A stretch of 64,000 bases of DNA from Bacillota bacterium (GTDB taxonomy: Bacteria; Bacillota; Desulfotomaculia; Desulfotomaculales; Pelotomaculaceae): assembly GCA_029555205.1 (NCBI GenBank), contig JAKPTB010000104.1, positions 62,001 through 126,000 of the forward strand. The letters are read 5' to 3'. Under the pieces are notes generated by a model. It ran no database searches and was not told where the DNA came from. It worked only from the letters and a program-made list of their open reading frames with translations. This document shows, in pieces, positions 51,484 to 59,452 of the stretch. How positions within the stretch are numbered: the first letter of the stretch is position 1; each line of letters starts with the position of its first letter. A program made the position numbers and the translations under genes.

Positions 51484-51925
51484 TATTAACCCTCCTCAAT
51501 AATGTTCTAGATATTCCAACGCTCCACTGGTATTCGCCCAGCCGCCATGCTAAAATCACTTACAAGCCTGGAAGAGCTGTTTTGGATTTAGCCTGGCCGG
51601 TTGCTGCTCCTGCGTCATGGGCGATTCTCCTCCACCACGGTTGTTTTCCAGGCCGTCAACCCCGAAGGATAGGGGAAACCCGGGCTGTTGCAGCCCGGCC
51701 TAATAACCTAAAGGACTTTTATCACTGACTTCTGAACATTCTTTAGGCTGCAAGTAAAAGCCCAAGATTGGTCAACCCGCATCCACTCAAACACACAAGC
51801 CAACCATTTTATAATCAGTTTAAAACCATATTAGGCCTGCCTTTAATAAAGCGTCCGGGAAGAAAACATCTGTTCAATATTCCGGGCGTTTTCCTGCCCA
51901 GAACCCTGACAGTCCACCAACACAA
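51484..51925. other. gap in the menaquinone gene block
   Basis: Holds a perfect hairpin CCGGGCTG ttg CAGCCCGG (51679-51697), a spaced CCTAAAG/CTTTAGG pair (51706-51750) and a 20-codon ORF with a good ribosome site. No known gene recognised. Confidence 0.4.
51556..51618 (-). CDS. possible 20-residue peptide
   Basis: MTQEQQPARLNPKQLFQACK, ATG 51618 preceded by GGAGGAGAATCGCCC. Good ribosome site but too short to judge; could be the intact start of a gene lost between ubiA and mqnA. Confidence 0.3.
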   Translation of the reverse strand: MTQEQQPARLNPKQLFQACK

Positions 51926-52786
51926 TTATAATGGGCATATAACTTCCAGGAAAGTAAATAAAAGCATAATAACACTCAGCGTCCCGTTTAAATTAAAGAA
52001 AGCGATACCGGCCTGGGAGAAATCATCCGGCTTCACAAGCAGGTGCTGGTAAATCAAAATAACAACGGCTATTACCACCCCTGCCAGGTAGAAAAGGCCT
52101 GCATCCAGGATTAAACCGGCAGCTATAAAAAACAGCGGCGCCAGTATATGAAAGAATATGGAAATATCCAGCGCCCTCTTTATCCCGAAACGTGCCGGTA
52201 TGGAGTAAAGCCCTTCCCTCCGGTCAAATTCATAGTCATCACAGGCATAAATAATATCAAAACCAGCAACCCAAAAAACGACTCCCAGCATCAGCAGTAC
52301 CGGAACCAGGTCGAAGCGTCCGGCAATGGCAATCCAGCTGCCAAGGGGCGCCAAACCCAGGGCTACCCCTAACCAGAGGTGACATGTCCAGGTAAAGCGC
52401 TTGGTATAAGAATAACCAACCAGCACCAGCACGGCCACCGGAAAGAGCCTGAAGGCCAGGGGGCTGAGTTGATAGGAGGAATATAACAAGAGACAAAAGG
52501 ATAGAAAAACATATAGCCACACTTCCGAGGTGCTGAGCAAACCCCTGGGCAAAGCCCTTCCGGCTGTGCGGGGGTTTCTGGCGTCAATGCGGCGGTCAAT
52601 AATCCGGTTGAGAGACATGGCCGCCGTGCGGGCTCCGATCATGGCCAGGGTGATATAGAGTAAATCATGGGTTGATGGTATTTTCATTTCAGTAAGAAGA
52701 GCGCCTACATAGGCAAAGGGAAGAGCAAAGAGGGTATGCTCAAACTTGATCATGTTCAAGAAAATACCCAGCTTGCTAAAGCCCAT
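51926..52786 (-). CDS. UbiA-family prenyltransferase (menaquinone, MqnP-type)
   Basis: 286 residues, about eight transmembrane helices. First Asp motif as NRIIDRRIDARNPRTAGRALPRG-type (positions about 61-80: NR-x2-D-x3-D), second as YACDDYEFDRREG near 180. Transfers a polyprenyl chain to an aromatic acid precursor of menaquinone at the membrane. Overlaps the upstream UbiD-type gene by 11 bp, so clearly one operon with it. Confidence 0.9.
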   Translation of the reverse strand: MGFSKLGIFLNMIKFEHTLFALPFAYVGALLTEMKIPSTHDLLYITLAMIGARTAAMSLNRIIDRRIDARNPRTAGRALPRGLLSTSEVWLYVFLSFCLLLYSSYQLSPLAFRLFPVAVLVLVGYSYTKRFTWTCHLWLGVALGLAPLGSWIAIAGRFDLVPVLLMLGVVFWVAGFDIIYACDDYEFDRREGLYSIPARFGIKRALDISIFFHILAPLFFIAAGLILDAGLFYLAGVVIAVVILIYQHLLVKPDDFSQAGIAFFNLNGTLSVIMLLFTFLEVICPL

Positions 52787-54221
52787 AACTCTTCCACTTC
52801 CCGTCCACCAGCTTTTTGATCTTCTCGCTCATCACTATATCTCCGGGCCACTGGCGGTGGTGTCCCTCGGCAGGTCCTTTCCGGGTGGCGTCAATGCCCA
52901 TTTTAGCGCCGTAATGGGGCAGGGGTGAGGCATGATCCAGGGCGTCCAGGGGCCCCTCCACAATCATGACGTCCCGGCCGGCATCTATATTGTTAAAGAC
53001 GCGCCACATGACTTCCGAAATGTCCTGCACATTGACATCTTCATCTACAACAATAATAAGCTTGGCCAGCATCATCAAGCCCAGTCCCCAAAGAGCGCAC
53101 ATAACTTTTCTGGCATGGCCGGGGTAACGCTTTTTGATGGAAACAATAACGCAGTTGTGGAAAACCCCCTCGGGAGGCATGTTCACATCCACCAATTCGG
53201 GCAGCGTAAGCCTCATTAAGGGCAGAAAGATCCGCTCGGTTGCTTTTCCTAAAAATGCGTCCTCCATCGGCGGCCGGCCTACGATAGTTGCCGGATAAAT
53301 GGGTTCTTTGCGATGGGTAACACAGGTAAGGTGGAAGACGGGATACTGGTCGGCCAGGGAATAATAACCTGTATGATCACCGAAGGGTCCTTCCAGCCTG
53401 GTTTCATTGGGGTCAACATAACCTTCCAGGATCACTTCGGCACGGGCCGGAACTTCCAGATCCACAGTCTCGCACTTGACCAGTTCCACCTGTTCCTTAC
53501 GCAGGAAGCCGGCAAAAAGCACCTCGTCAATTCCGGGCGGGAGCGGGGCTGTAGCTGCAAAGATCAAAGCCGGGTCGGCGCCGAGGGCCACAGCCACAGG
53601 CATTTTTTCCGTACTGCCGCGTAACCTGTCGAAGTGGGCCGCCCCGTCTTTGTGAATATGCCAGTGCATCCCGGTGGTTGTCTCATCATAAACCTGCATC
53701 CTGTACATCCCGACGTTCCGCCGCCCTGTCCCCGGATCCCGGGTAAAAACCAGGGGCAGGGTAATAAAGGGCCCGCCGTCCCCGGGCCAGCACTTCAGAA
53801 CGGGCAACTCCCCCAGGGAGGGATTGTCCAAATGGACTACTTCTTTACACGGGCCGTTTTTAACAGTCTTCGGTAAAAAGGATGATAACCTGGCCAGCCT
53901 GGGAATCGTTTTCAGCTTGTCTAAAAAAGTGGTAGGGATTTCAGAGGGCTGCAGAATGGAAATCAGTTCATCTCCAATCTGTTCCAAATCCTCCACACCC
54001 AGGGCCAGTTTCATTCTTTCCATGGTCCCGAATAAATTAGTGACCACCGGCATCGAATATCCCTTAACATTAGCGAAGTACAGTGCCGGGCCGCCGGACT
54101 TGACCACCCTGTCAGTGATCTCAGTTATCTCGAGCCTGGCGTCGACTTCAACCGTGATTCTTTTCAGCAGCTTCCTTTTTTCCAGTTCTGCGATGAAGGC
54201 GCGCAAATCAGAATAGGCCAT
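52776..54221 (-). CDS. UbiD-family decarboxylase (menaquinone, MqnL-type)
   Basis: 481 residues, usual for UbiD. Features: MGMYRMQVYDETTTGMHWHIHKDGAAHF, DPALIFAATAPLPPGIDE, EGPFGDHTGYYS with the catalytic Glu-Arg-Glu set region, and GDIVMSEKIKKLVDGKWKSYGL end. Needs prenylated FMN, so a UbiX-type partner must lie elsewhere. In this operon it would remove the carboxyl of the prenylated futalosine intermediate. Upstream gene is the polyprenyl-synthase-like protein, 108 bp away. Confidence 0.92.
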   Translation of the reverse strand: MAYSDLRAFIAELEKRKLLKRITVEVDARLEITEITDRVVKSGGPALYFANVKGYSMPVVTNLFGTMERMKLALGVEDLEQIGDELISILQPSEIPTTFLDKLKTIPRLARLSSFLPKTVKNGPCKEVVHLDNPSLGELPVLKCWPGDGGPFITLPLVFTRDPGTGRRNVGMYRMQVYDETTTGMHWHIHKDGAAHFDRLRGSTEKMPVAVALGADPALIFAATAPLPPGIDEVLFAGFLRKEQVELVKCETVDLEVPARAEVILEGYVDPNETRLEGPFGDHTGYYSLADQYPVFHLTCVTHRKEPIYPATIVGRPPMEDAFLGKATERIFLPLMRLTLPELVDVNMPPEGVFHNCVIVSIKKRYPGHARKVMCALWGLGLMMLAKLIIVVDEDVNVQDISEVMWRVFNNIDAGRDVMIVEGPLDALDHASPLPHYGAKMGIDATRKGPAEGHHRQWPGDIVMSEKIKKLVDGKWKSYGL

Positions 54222-54329
54222 TCTGTACCTTCCTTAAAAACACCGGTTAATGAATATTTACCGGCGTTAAAAGATTTATGCTTTATTAACCAGCCCGTTC
54301 TCCTTAAAAATCCTTCGTCCTGCCAGGTT

Positions 54330-55106
54330 TCAAATAACCATACGCTGGGCAGGCAATCCCTGCCGGTACAAGTTATGGACCAGTTTTTCCAGGAGTGTCC
54401 TCTCCTGTCCGGATGGCAAGAGGGAAAGTGAGTTTTGCGCCTTTGCCAGGTAAGTGGTAACGTGTTCTCTGGAGATGCCCTGTTCCAGAAGGCCGTAAGC
54501 CATGCCCAGGTTTATTCCGTAGTTCCGCATGGCTTGCCGGTATTCCGCCGGCGCGCCTGTCAGGAGGGCGCTCAGGGAACAGCACCCGCCAAAAAGCTCT
54601 GATGTTTCTTTACGCACAACTTCGTGAAGGGCTTTTGACGATGCAGCCTGTCTGGTCAATTTCTTTCTCAGGATCCCGCCCTCATGAATCTGACAGATAA
54701 TATCCGCCAGTGGGTCCAGCAGGCTAAGTATGCCCGCTTCAGACAGGAAGTAAAAAAATTTGCCATAAAGATAGTCCCCAACCAGTACCGGAAATTGGGA
54801 ACCGTCCCTCGGGTCAATGTTTCCCCGGTGATACTCGGAGTCGTTTTCCGTTATTCCCTGGTGAACAGTGGATGCCATATAAATAAACTGAATAATACCG
54901 GCAAGAGCTATGGACTTTTCCCGGGCCAGTCCGAAAATTCGGGAAGAGAGGATTACCAGCACCGGCCGGATGTTTTTGTTGATTGAAGAAAGCTCCAGGT
55001 GCGCGTACCTTCCGAGATACCCTGATTTAATTGTCAGATGCTTTTTTATAAAATTGTGTACTGAGGCAATTTCACCCTCTATAGGAGTGATAATATTGCT
55101 TAACAT
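54330..55106 (-). CDS. polyprenyl-synthase-like protein lacking both Asp-rich motifs
   Basis: 258 residues, shorter than the ~320 usual for polyprenyl diphosphate synthases. Aligns in outline: RPVLVILSSRIFGL (for GKRLRPLLV), then HQGITENDSEYHRGN where enzymes have HDDVxDxxxxRRG, and YGINLGMAYGLLEQG where they have YGxxLGxAFQIxDDxLD. Both Mg-binding motifs are lost, so it cannot be a standard catalyst. First gene of the menaquinone operon, suggesting a regulatory or partner subunit for a chain-length enzyme, or a prenyl-binding protein (inference). ATG 55106 with AAGGGGGAG. Confidence 0.8.
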   Translation of the reverse strand: MLSNIITPIEGEIASVHNFIKKHLTIKSGYLGRYAHLELSSINKNIRPVLVILSSRIFGLAREKSIALAGIIQFIYMASTVHQGITENDSEYHRGNIDPRDGSQFPVLVGDYLYGKFFYFLSEAGILSLLDPLADIICQIHEGGILRKKLTRQAASSKALHEVVRKETSELFGGCCSLSALLTGAPAEYRQAMRNYGINLGMAYGLLEQGISREHVTTYLAKAQNSLSLLPSGQERTLLEKLVHNLYRQGLPAQRMVI

Positions 55107-55221
55107 CTCTGCCAGGCTCCCCCTTCGTGCTATTATGTATATATTCGTTACAGCCTCTTTATTTCCTCCTGAACAGTAATTTTTAGTAACCTGAATGAAA
55201 ATTTTATCCTAAAAATCAGTA

Positions 55222-55252
55222 AGCCTTGCAACACTAGTTTCATTGCAAGGCC
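55222..55252 (-). terminator. terminator of the SAM decarboxylase gene
   Basis: GCCTTGCAA ... TTGCAAGGC, 9-bp stem; on the minus strand TTACTGATTTTT follows. Confidence 0.6.
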
Positions 55253-55292
55253 TACTAATTATTCTTTTTGTTGGTACTAATAAATATCCCTC

Positions 55293-55673
55293 CTAGAGAT
55301 TTGCGGCTTCCTTCAGATAAGCTTCAGGCATGATCCCCCGTTTCATTTCTTTTGCTGTCATATTTTTAGCGCTAAAACGATCGGTCAGGTAATTACATGC
55401 ATCCCAGGGATTTACTTTTTCACCACAGGTGAACACGTCCACTGCCGCGTAGCCCAGTTCCGGCCAGGTATGGATAGCGAGGTGCGATTCAGAAATCACA
55501 ACCACACCGCTTACCCCTTGAGGACTGAATTTGTGGAAGACACATTCTCTGACTTCAGCGCCTGCTTCCAGCGCAGCGTTTACCATAATCTCTTCAACCT
55601 TGTTAATGTCATTAAGAATGTCAAAGTCACACCCACAAATTTCAGCCAATACATGGCGGCCCAAATGTTTCAT
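55293..55673 (-). CDS. speH: S-adenosylmethionine decarboxylase proenzyme (small bacterial type)
   Basis: 126 residues, class 1B. Self-cleaves at Glu62-Ser63 in [15 protein letters not shown], giving a pyruvoyl group from Ser63; His68 and Cys83 match the known processing and catalytic residues of the Thermotoga enzyme. Makes decarboxylated SAM for spermidine synthesis. No speE beside it. ATG 55673 with GGAGG; strong promoter upstream. Confidence 0.95.
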   Translation of the reverse strand: MKHLGRHVLAEICGCDFDILNDINKVEEIMVNAALEAGAEVRECVFHKFSPQGVSGVVVISESHLAIHTWPELGYAAVDVFTCGEKVNPWDACNYLTDRFSAKNMTAKEMKRGIMPEAYLKEAANL

Positions 55674-55759
55674 TTATCTGCCTCCTTTTAGGACTAAATA
55701 TATGGAATTAACAAACCCCAATGTCTCTTACAAGGACTGGTCAATTCCAATCAAATTCA

Positions 55760-55787
55760 ATTTTAGCATATTATCTTAGCTTGTCAA
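55760..55787 (-). promoter_or_regulatory. promoter of speH
   Basis: TTGACA (minus 55787-55782), 16-bp spacer, TAAAAT (minus 55765-55760). Confidence 0.6.
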
Positions 55788-55859
55788 CAAAATTTTAAAC
55801 CTGCCCACATTGTTCTAATATTTGCAACAATCCTTAAAAACACTGAAGAACACCGGGTT

Positions 55860-56615
55860 TTATGAACTAACATCATTACTTAAGGTACCGATTCCATCTA
55901 TTACTACTTCTACCCTGTCACCTTTCGCCAGAGGCCCCACACCACCCGGAGTCCCTGTTAGAATGACATCCCCAGGAAGAAGGGTCATAATCCCGGAGAT
56001 AAAACTCACCAGTTCCGGAATACTGAAGACCAGGTTCCTGGTTGAAGATTTTTGACGGATTGCCCCGTTTAAGCGCAGGACAACTGTAACGTCAGCGGGA
56101 TCCAGATCAGTAACAATATACGGACCAAGAGGCAGAAACGTGTCAAAGGATTTAGCCCGGGTCCACTGCCCGTCCTTACGCTGGAGATCCCTGGCAGTGA
56201 CATCATTGGCGCAGGTGTAACCGAAGATATATTCCCCGGCTTCCCGGATCCCGACCTTGCTGCAGGTTCTACCGATAACAACGGCCAGTTCGGCCTCATA
56301 ATCTACCTTGGTGCTGGAAGGCGGCAGGATGATCTTCGCACCGTGACCAATTACTGCAGAAGGTGGTTTCAGAAACAAAACAGGCTCCCGGGGTACTGCG
56401 AGCTTCAATTCCTCTGCGTGATCCCGGTAATTAATTCCCACACAAACAGCCTTCGTCGGAGAGCAAGGAGCCAAAACTACAAGTTCCTGCATTAAATAAT
56501 CCCCTGCGCCGGTCTGAATACTCTGAAAAGGATCCCCGATCAGGGGGGTTACCCTGTTCCCTGTTATCTTTCCATAAAACACCTTGTTTTTATACATATA
56601 TCTCCCAATCAGCAA
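55860..56615 (-). CDS. fumarylacetoacetate hydrolase-family protein
   Basis: 251 residues. FAH catalytic domain: GINYRDHAEEL, VDYEAELAVVIG (metal-binding Glu pair), GYTCANDVTARDLQ, KSFDTFLPLGPYI, and GDVILTGTPGGVGPL. Family includes acylpyruvate hydrolases, oxaloacetate tautomerases/decarboxylases and 2-hydroxyhepta-dienedioate isomerases; substrate not assignable. TTG 56615 after AGGAGGG (12-nt gap) retains the conserved N-terminal residues; ATG 56597 is an alternative. Confidence 0.88.
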   Translation of the reverse strand: MLIGRYMYKNKVFYGKITGNRVTPLIGDPFQSIQTGAGDYLMQELVVLAPCSPTKAVCVGINYRDHAEELKLAVPREPVLFLKPPSAVIGHGAKIILPPSSTKVDYEAELAVVIGRTCSKVGIREAGEYIFGYTCANDVTARDLQRKDGQWTRAKSFDTFLPLGPYIVTDLDPADVTVVLRLNGAIRQKSSTRNLVFSIPELVSFISGIMTLLPGDVILTGTPGGVGPLAKGDRVEVVIDGIGTLSNDVSS

Positions 56616-56841
56616 ATAAATAAAGACCCTCCTACTGGTAAATATTGGGTATTCCTTAAGATTACGGGTTCTCCCAGGTTAGAATCCCCTTGTTGATTCT
56701 GATTATCCAGAGACACAAGATATTCGCTTTCCGTTCAGCATTTCCCTGCAAATTTTTTAGCTTTTTTGCCTGTATGAGCATGCCGTCAAGGCCCATATAA
56801 CCCAACCCGGAGCCTATCAGTCCTTTAAACAAAATAAAAAG
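56616..56841. other. intergenic region after the twin-peptide unit
   Basis: A 56-codon frame (56662-56832, minus, TTG start) reads GLIGSGLGYMGLDGML early on but has no ribosome site and begins right after a terminator. I do not call it a gene. Confidence 0.3.
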
Positions 56842-56860
56842 TGCCGGCGTTTAACCGGCA
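56842..56860 (-). terminator. terminator of the twin-peptide unit
   Basis: TGCCGG ttaaacg CCGGCA, then CTTTTTATTTTG on the minus strand. Confidence 0.7.
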
Positions 56861-56869
56861 AAAAGAGCT

Positions 56870-57058
56870 TTATTTTCTATTACTCTGGTTTGCGCAATCA
56901 CCTGGCCGCCAATCTTCACAGGCTCCGTTAAATATTTGTACACAATTTACTTCTTTAAAAACGAAAAAGATAAAGGCGGGGCAGCAACAATCAACTCTTG
57001 AATTGCAGCTTAAATCACCCATTTTTTCACTGATGGCTTCTAGAGCTTCTTTAACCAT
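56870..57058 (-). CDS. cysteine-rich small peptide A (twin of 57136-57330)
   Basis: 62 residues, ATG 57058 with GGGAGG seven bases upstream. Seven Cys: one at about 18, a CCC triplet at 24-26, then 39, 47 and 55. An acidic helical-looking N-terminus (EALEAISEKMGDLSC) precedes a core VDCCCPAFIFFVFKEVNC and ending NGACEDWRPG. The core is almost identical to the twin upstream (27 of 32 positions), with conservative changes only. No signal peptide recognised. Leader-plus-Cys-core layout is reminiscent of ribosomally made modified peptides or of a small metal-cluster protein, but no modifying enzyme is next to it. No family recognised. Confidence 0.7.
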   Translation of the reverse strand: MVKEALEAISEKMGDLSCNSRVDCCCPAFIFFVFKEVNCVQIFNGACEDWRPGDCANQSNRK

Positions 57059-57135
57059 CTTTTTTCCTCCCTTTTTTAAATACTAATTAAAAACAATATG
57101 ACATACCATCTATCCAGTGAAAAGTTAATTATCTC

Positions 57136-57330
57136 TTATTTATATACATTTTTTACACATGGACTGCCCGGTCTCCAATCTTCACAGGCTCCGTTAAATA
57201 TTTGCGCGCAGTTTATTTCTTTAAAAATAAATAAGATAAAGCTAGGACAGCAGCAATCGACAGATCTCTTACCCCTAGATGCATCGTTATCCGGCTTTTC
57301 TTTCATGACTTCTAAAATTTCTTTTTCCAC
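57136..57330 (-). CDS. cysteine-rich small peptide B (twin of 56870-57058)
   Basis: 64 residues from GTG 57330, chosen because GAGAGGGGGG lies seven bases upstream. Six Cys: CCC at 26-28, then 41, 49 and 58. Core VDCCCPSFILFIFKEINC and NGACEDWRPG matches the twin; the N-terminal parts differ except for the pattern KE-x2-E. A candidate promoter sits upstream and a terminator follows the second gene, so the pair is a self-contained transcript. Duplicated gene kept at protein level, function unknown. Confidence 0.7.
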   Translation of the reverse strand: MEKEILEVMKEKPDNDASRGKRSVDCCCPSFILFIFKEINCAQIFNGACEDWRPGSPCVKNVYK

Positions 57331-57370
57331 TATACATCCCCCCTCTCTCAATTATTTTCAAAACTAGATT

Positions 57371-57399
57371 TTTTTACATAATATGAGTTATTATCTCAA
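57371..57399 (-). promoter_or_regulatory. candidate promoter of the twin-peptide unit
   Basis: TTGAGA (minus 57399-57394), 17-bp spacer, TAAAAA (minus 57376-57371); a TGAG...CTCA palindrome overlaps the -35 box. Confidence 0.4.
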
Positions 57400-57771
57400 A
57401 TATCTACTTGCTTCGCAGTAAATATTAAAAGTAAAATTTTCCATAGCAGCTAATTAGTTGTTTTGGGCAGAGGCGCAATGCTCTACCGGTATTACATATA
57501 TTCATTCTATACATTAAGGAAAGAGAGATGAAAAACATGAAAAGCTGAATCCCATTTTGGAACAGATTTTACCCGGGAAAAATTATTTGTGGGGCAGGAA
57601 AATGATTACAAAAAAAACACCTCCTTATCCCATGTACAAGGGGTGTTTTTTTGCTAATTTATTTATTCTTTTTTGCGTTTCTCTCCAGGGGCCGGGTCTT
57701 AAGGAACTCTTATAACCATACCACACTTTTAGATGTAGAAACTACGTGGCTTTTCAAGCCGTATAACCGCA
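57400..57771. other. intergenic region with a plus-strand terminator
   Basis: No gene seen; a 6-codon ORF behind AAGGAAAGAGAG (57528-) is too short. A terminator-type hairpin lies at 57611-57653 with no gene in front of it, suggesting a small transcript or a lost gene. Confidence 0.35.
57611..57653 (+). terminator. orphan terminator
   Basis: AAAACACCTCCTT ... AAGGGGTGTTTTTTT, 12-bp stem with T run. Confidence 0.7.
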
Positions 57772-57816
57772 GTAAAGGCACAAGGGTTAGGTTGAACTAA
57801 CCACGCTTGCCTTTAC
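57772..57816 (-). terminator. strong hairpin overlapping the end of the small membrane protein gene
   Basis: GTAAAGGCA...TGCCTTTAC outer stem and GGTTAG/CTAACC inner stem; includes the stop codon of the gene. No T tract on the minus strand, so it may protect the 3' end. Confidence 0.5.
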
Positions 57817-58039
57817 CTATTGCATAACCGAAAATAAATATTATTCCATACGCAAAACCATGAAGAATATCAACTTCATAACCAATAAGTAAACCCGGCA
57901 AGATAGCGAAAAGAATAATGATAGGTAAGTCATCAAAAATTTCTTCATACATCTTTTTGCGTTTATATTTTTCGTGTTCTATCTTATTCTGCCGGATAAT
58001 ATTTGATATTCTTTGTCCTGCTTCGCTACGTTTTACCAT
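57797..58039 (-). CDS. small membrane protein, unknown
   Basis: 80 residues from ATG 58039 (AAGGAGGG five bases upstream). Basic N-terminal ~35 residues (QRISNIIRQNKIEHEKYKRK), then two hydrophobic helices (about 42-56 and 60-76). Starts 24 bp after the ImmA-like gene and is surely co-transcribed with it. No family recognised; the pairing suggests it could be a membrane partner or substrate of that protease (inference). Confidence 0.7.
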   Translation of the reverse strand: MVKRSEAGQRISNIIRQNKIEHEKYKRKKMYEEIFDDLPIIILFAILPGLLIGYEVDILHGFAYGIIFIFGYAIGKGKRG

Positions 58040-58063
58040 CCACACCCTCCTTATTAGACCCCT

Positions 58064-58510
58064 CTATTTAACCTTCTGCCCGTTTTCCCGTGCCTTACGC
58101 CTGAGATACCCGATCCTGTGTTCAATAAGCCAAGGTTCAACGTCAAAGTGATCAGCTAGTTCACCAACTGATCTAGCTCCTACAGCCACAATATGACAAG
58201 AATCGACATTGCCCAATAAAATGTTTGTTGCCCAGTCCCGAGCTAATCTCTCGTCCTGAACAACAGTGCACTTTATCATACTGCAATTTTCTTTTTCGTA
58301 AAAGTTCTTTGAGTGATAACGGATGTGCCCTGGCCGGGGCGGGAATAATATATGCCCTATTTCCTCAGCCAGCACGCACTTTGCTTGCCGGGGGTTGTCT
58401 AATAGCGACACATGGAACTGTTCAGCCATACGTATTTTAAACTCCTCTATTTCCAGAGTACCGGCCGGATTGGCATTAATACTGATTTTTTTCTTGTCCC
58501 CTTTTCCCAT
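58064..58510 (-). CDS. ImmA/IrrE-family metallopeptidase
   Basis: 148 residues from ATG 58510 (GGGAGGTG upstream); the frame is open 8 codons further but through that site. Peptidase_M78 fold with the zinc motif as LAEEIGHILF (about 56-65), where many members have HExxH or EExGH, and a C-terminal winged-helix-like part (SVGELADHFDVEPWLIEHRI). Such proteases cut partner repressors. No XRE repressor, integrase or other mobile-element gene lies beside it, unlike ImmR/ImmA pairs. It sits between ferredoxin and a small membrane protein. Confidence 0.85.
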   Translation of the reverse strand: MGKGDKKKISINANPAGTLEIEEFKIRMAEQFHVSLLDNPRQAKCVLAEEIGHILFPPRPGHIRYHSKNFYEKENCSMIKCTVVQDERLARDWATNILLGNVDSCHIVAVGARSVGELADHFDVEPWLIEHRIGYLRRKARENGQKVK

Positions 58511-58549
58511 ACTTACACCTCCCGGAAACCGCACGCCCTGGTCAATGTA

Positions 58550-58738
58550 CTATTCTTCGCTAATAGCACTGGTTGGGCAGGATTCCACAGCTTCGTGAAC
58601 CTGTTCCTCCAGTTCCGGTGACACTTCATCTACTATATTGTGGGCTTTGTCATCCTCGTTCCAGTCAAATACATCCGGGCATAAATCAATACAGGCACCA
58701 CAGCTGATACATAATTCCTGATCAACTTCTACTCGCAA
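58550..58738 (-). CDS. [4Fe-4S] ferredoxin, single cluster
   Basis: 62 residues. CISCGACIDLCP near residues 10-21 and a distant Cys in VESCPTSAI give four ligands for one [4Fe-4S] cluster; acidic, small and soluble. TTG 58738 with GGGGGGTG. It lies 69 bp after frdB and 39 bp before the ImmA-like gene. Could feed or drain electrons for the FrdAB pair (inference). Confidence 0.92.
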   Translation of the reverse strand: MRVEVDQELCISCGACIDLCPDVFDWNEDDKAHNIVDEVSPELEEQVHEAVESCPTSAISEE

Positions 58739-58807
58739 TTATTACACCCCCTGTCAAATTATAGACAGCTATAGTTTGGCTAAAAAGGCATAAATTATGT
58801 ACCGGAT

Positions 58808-59449
58808 TTAAATTTCCGGAATCTTGACCTTTTTCGGACAAACATCGGGCATTTTTTTGATAAAAAGCTTCAGGATTTCAGGAGGTACCTGCATTAAGCG
58901 AAGGCGGTCTGCATTCAGAACATCACGGGGGTCCTGCGCCAACCGCAGGCCTTTAACAAAGGCCGCCGGCTTTGTGCCCCCCCGATTACAAATAGCTGCG
59001 TCACAAACACCGCAAAGAATACAGGAAGCCAGACTTTCCATCCTCCGGGACACTCCCGGGTCCATGCATCCATCATGATCCCACCTGGTTATTAACCACG
59101 GCACCACAGCTTTTAGAGAATCGAAGAAAGGTTCCAGGTCAACAACCAGGTCCTTCAACTGTCTAAAATGAGACAAAGACTGAATGGTAATTCTCCCATT
59201 GTTCCCGGCAATCTCCCGGATCAGGGTCTGACAGGCGAGACGGGGGGTGCCGTTAATTGTAACGGCGCAGGAACCGCAAATAGCGCTGCGGCAGGAGCGG
59301 CGGAAGGAAAGTCCAGGGTCCTGCCGCCAGGCTTCCAATAAACCATCCAAAACAGTCTGATGCCCCGCTACTTCAACTCGAAATTCCTGAAAGTATGGCT
59401 CCCTGTCCACTTCCGGATTAAAACGGCAAATTTTTAAGTTCAGGGTCAA
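58808..59449 (-). CDS. frdB: succinate dehydrogenase/fumarate reductase iron-sulfur subunit, degenerate [3Fe-4S] site
   Basis: 213 residues. N-terminal [2Fe-2S] domain with CRSAICGSC and a later Cys (LACQT). C-terminal domain: CILCGVC (about 142-148) and Cys in PDVCPKK supply four [4Fe-4S] ligands. The [3Fe-4S] site normally adds a Cys after CxxCxxC (present, AAIC) and a C-x5-C pair before VCPK; that pair is missing (LKLFIKKMPDVCP). So two of three ligands are lost. That cluster normally passes electrons to quinone. Overlaps nothing; frdA ends 3 bp upstream. No SdhC/FrdC gene in the block. Confidence 0.9.
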   Translation of the reverse strand: MTLNLKICRFNPEVDREPYFQEFRVEVAGHQTVLDGLLEAWRQDPGLSFRRSCRSAICGSCAVTINGTPRLACQTLIREIAGNNGRITIQSLSHFRQLKDLVVDLEPFFDSLKAVVPWLITRWDHDGCMDPGVSRRMESLASCILCGVCDAAICNRGGTKPAAFVKGLRLAQDPRDVLNADRLRLMQVPPEILKLFIKKMPDVCPKKVKIPEI

Positions 59450-59452
59450 TTA

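Noticed and set aside
56662-56832. 56-codon frame after the twin-peptide terminator
   Set aside because: No ribosome site and begins inside the terminator tail; kept only as a note.
57136-57351. Longer start for peptide B (71 codons)
   Set aside because: Would read through its own ribosome site; GTG 57330 is correctly spaced.
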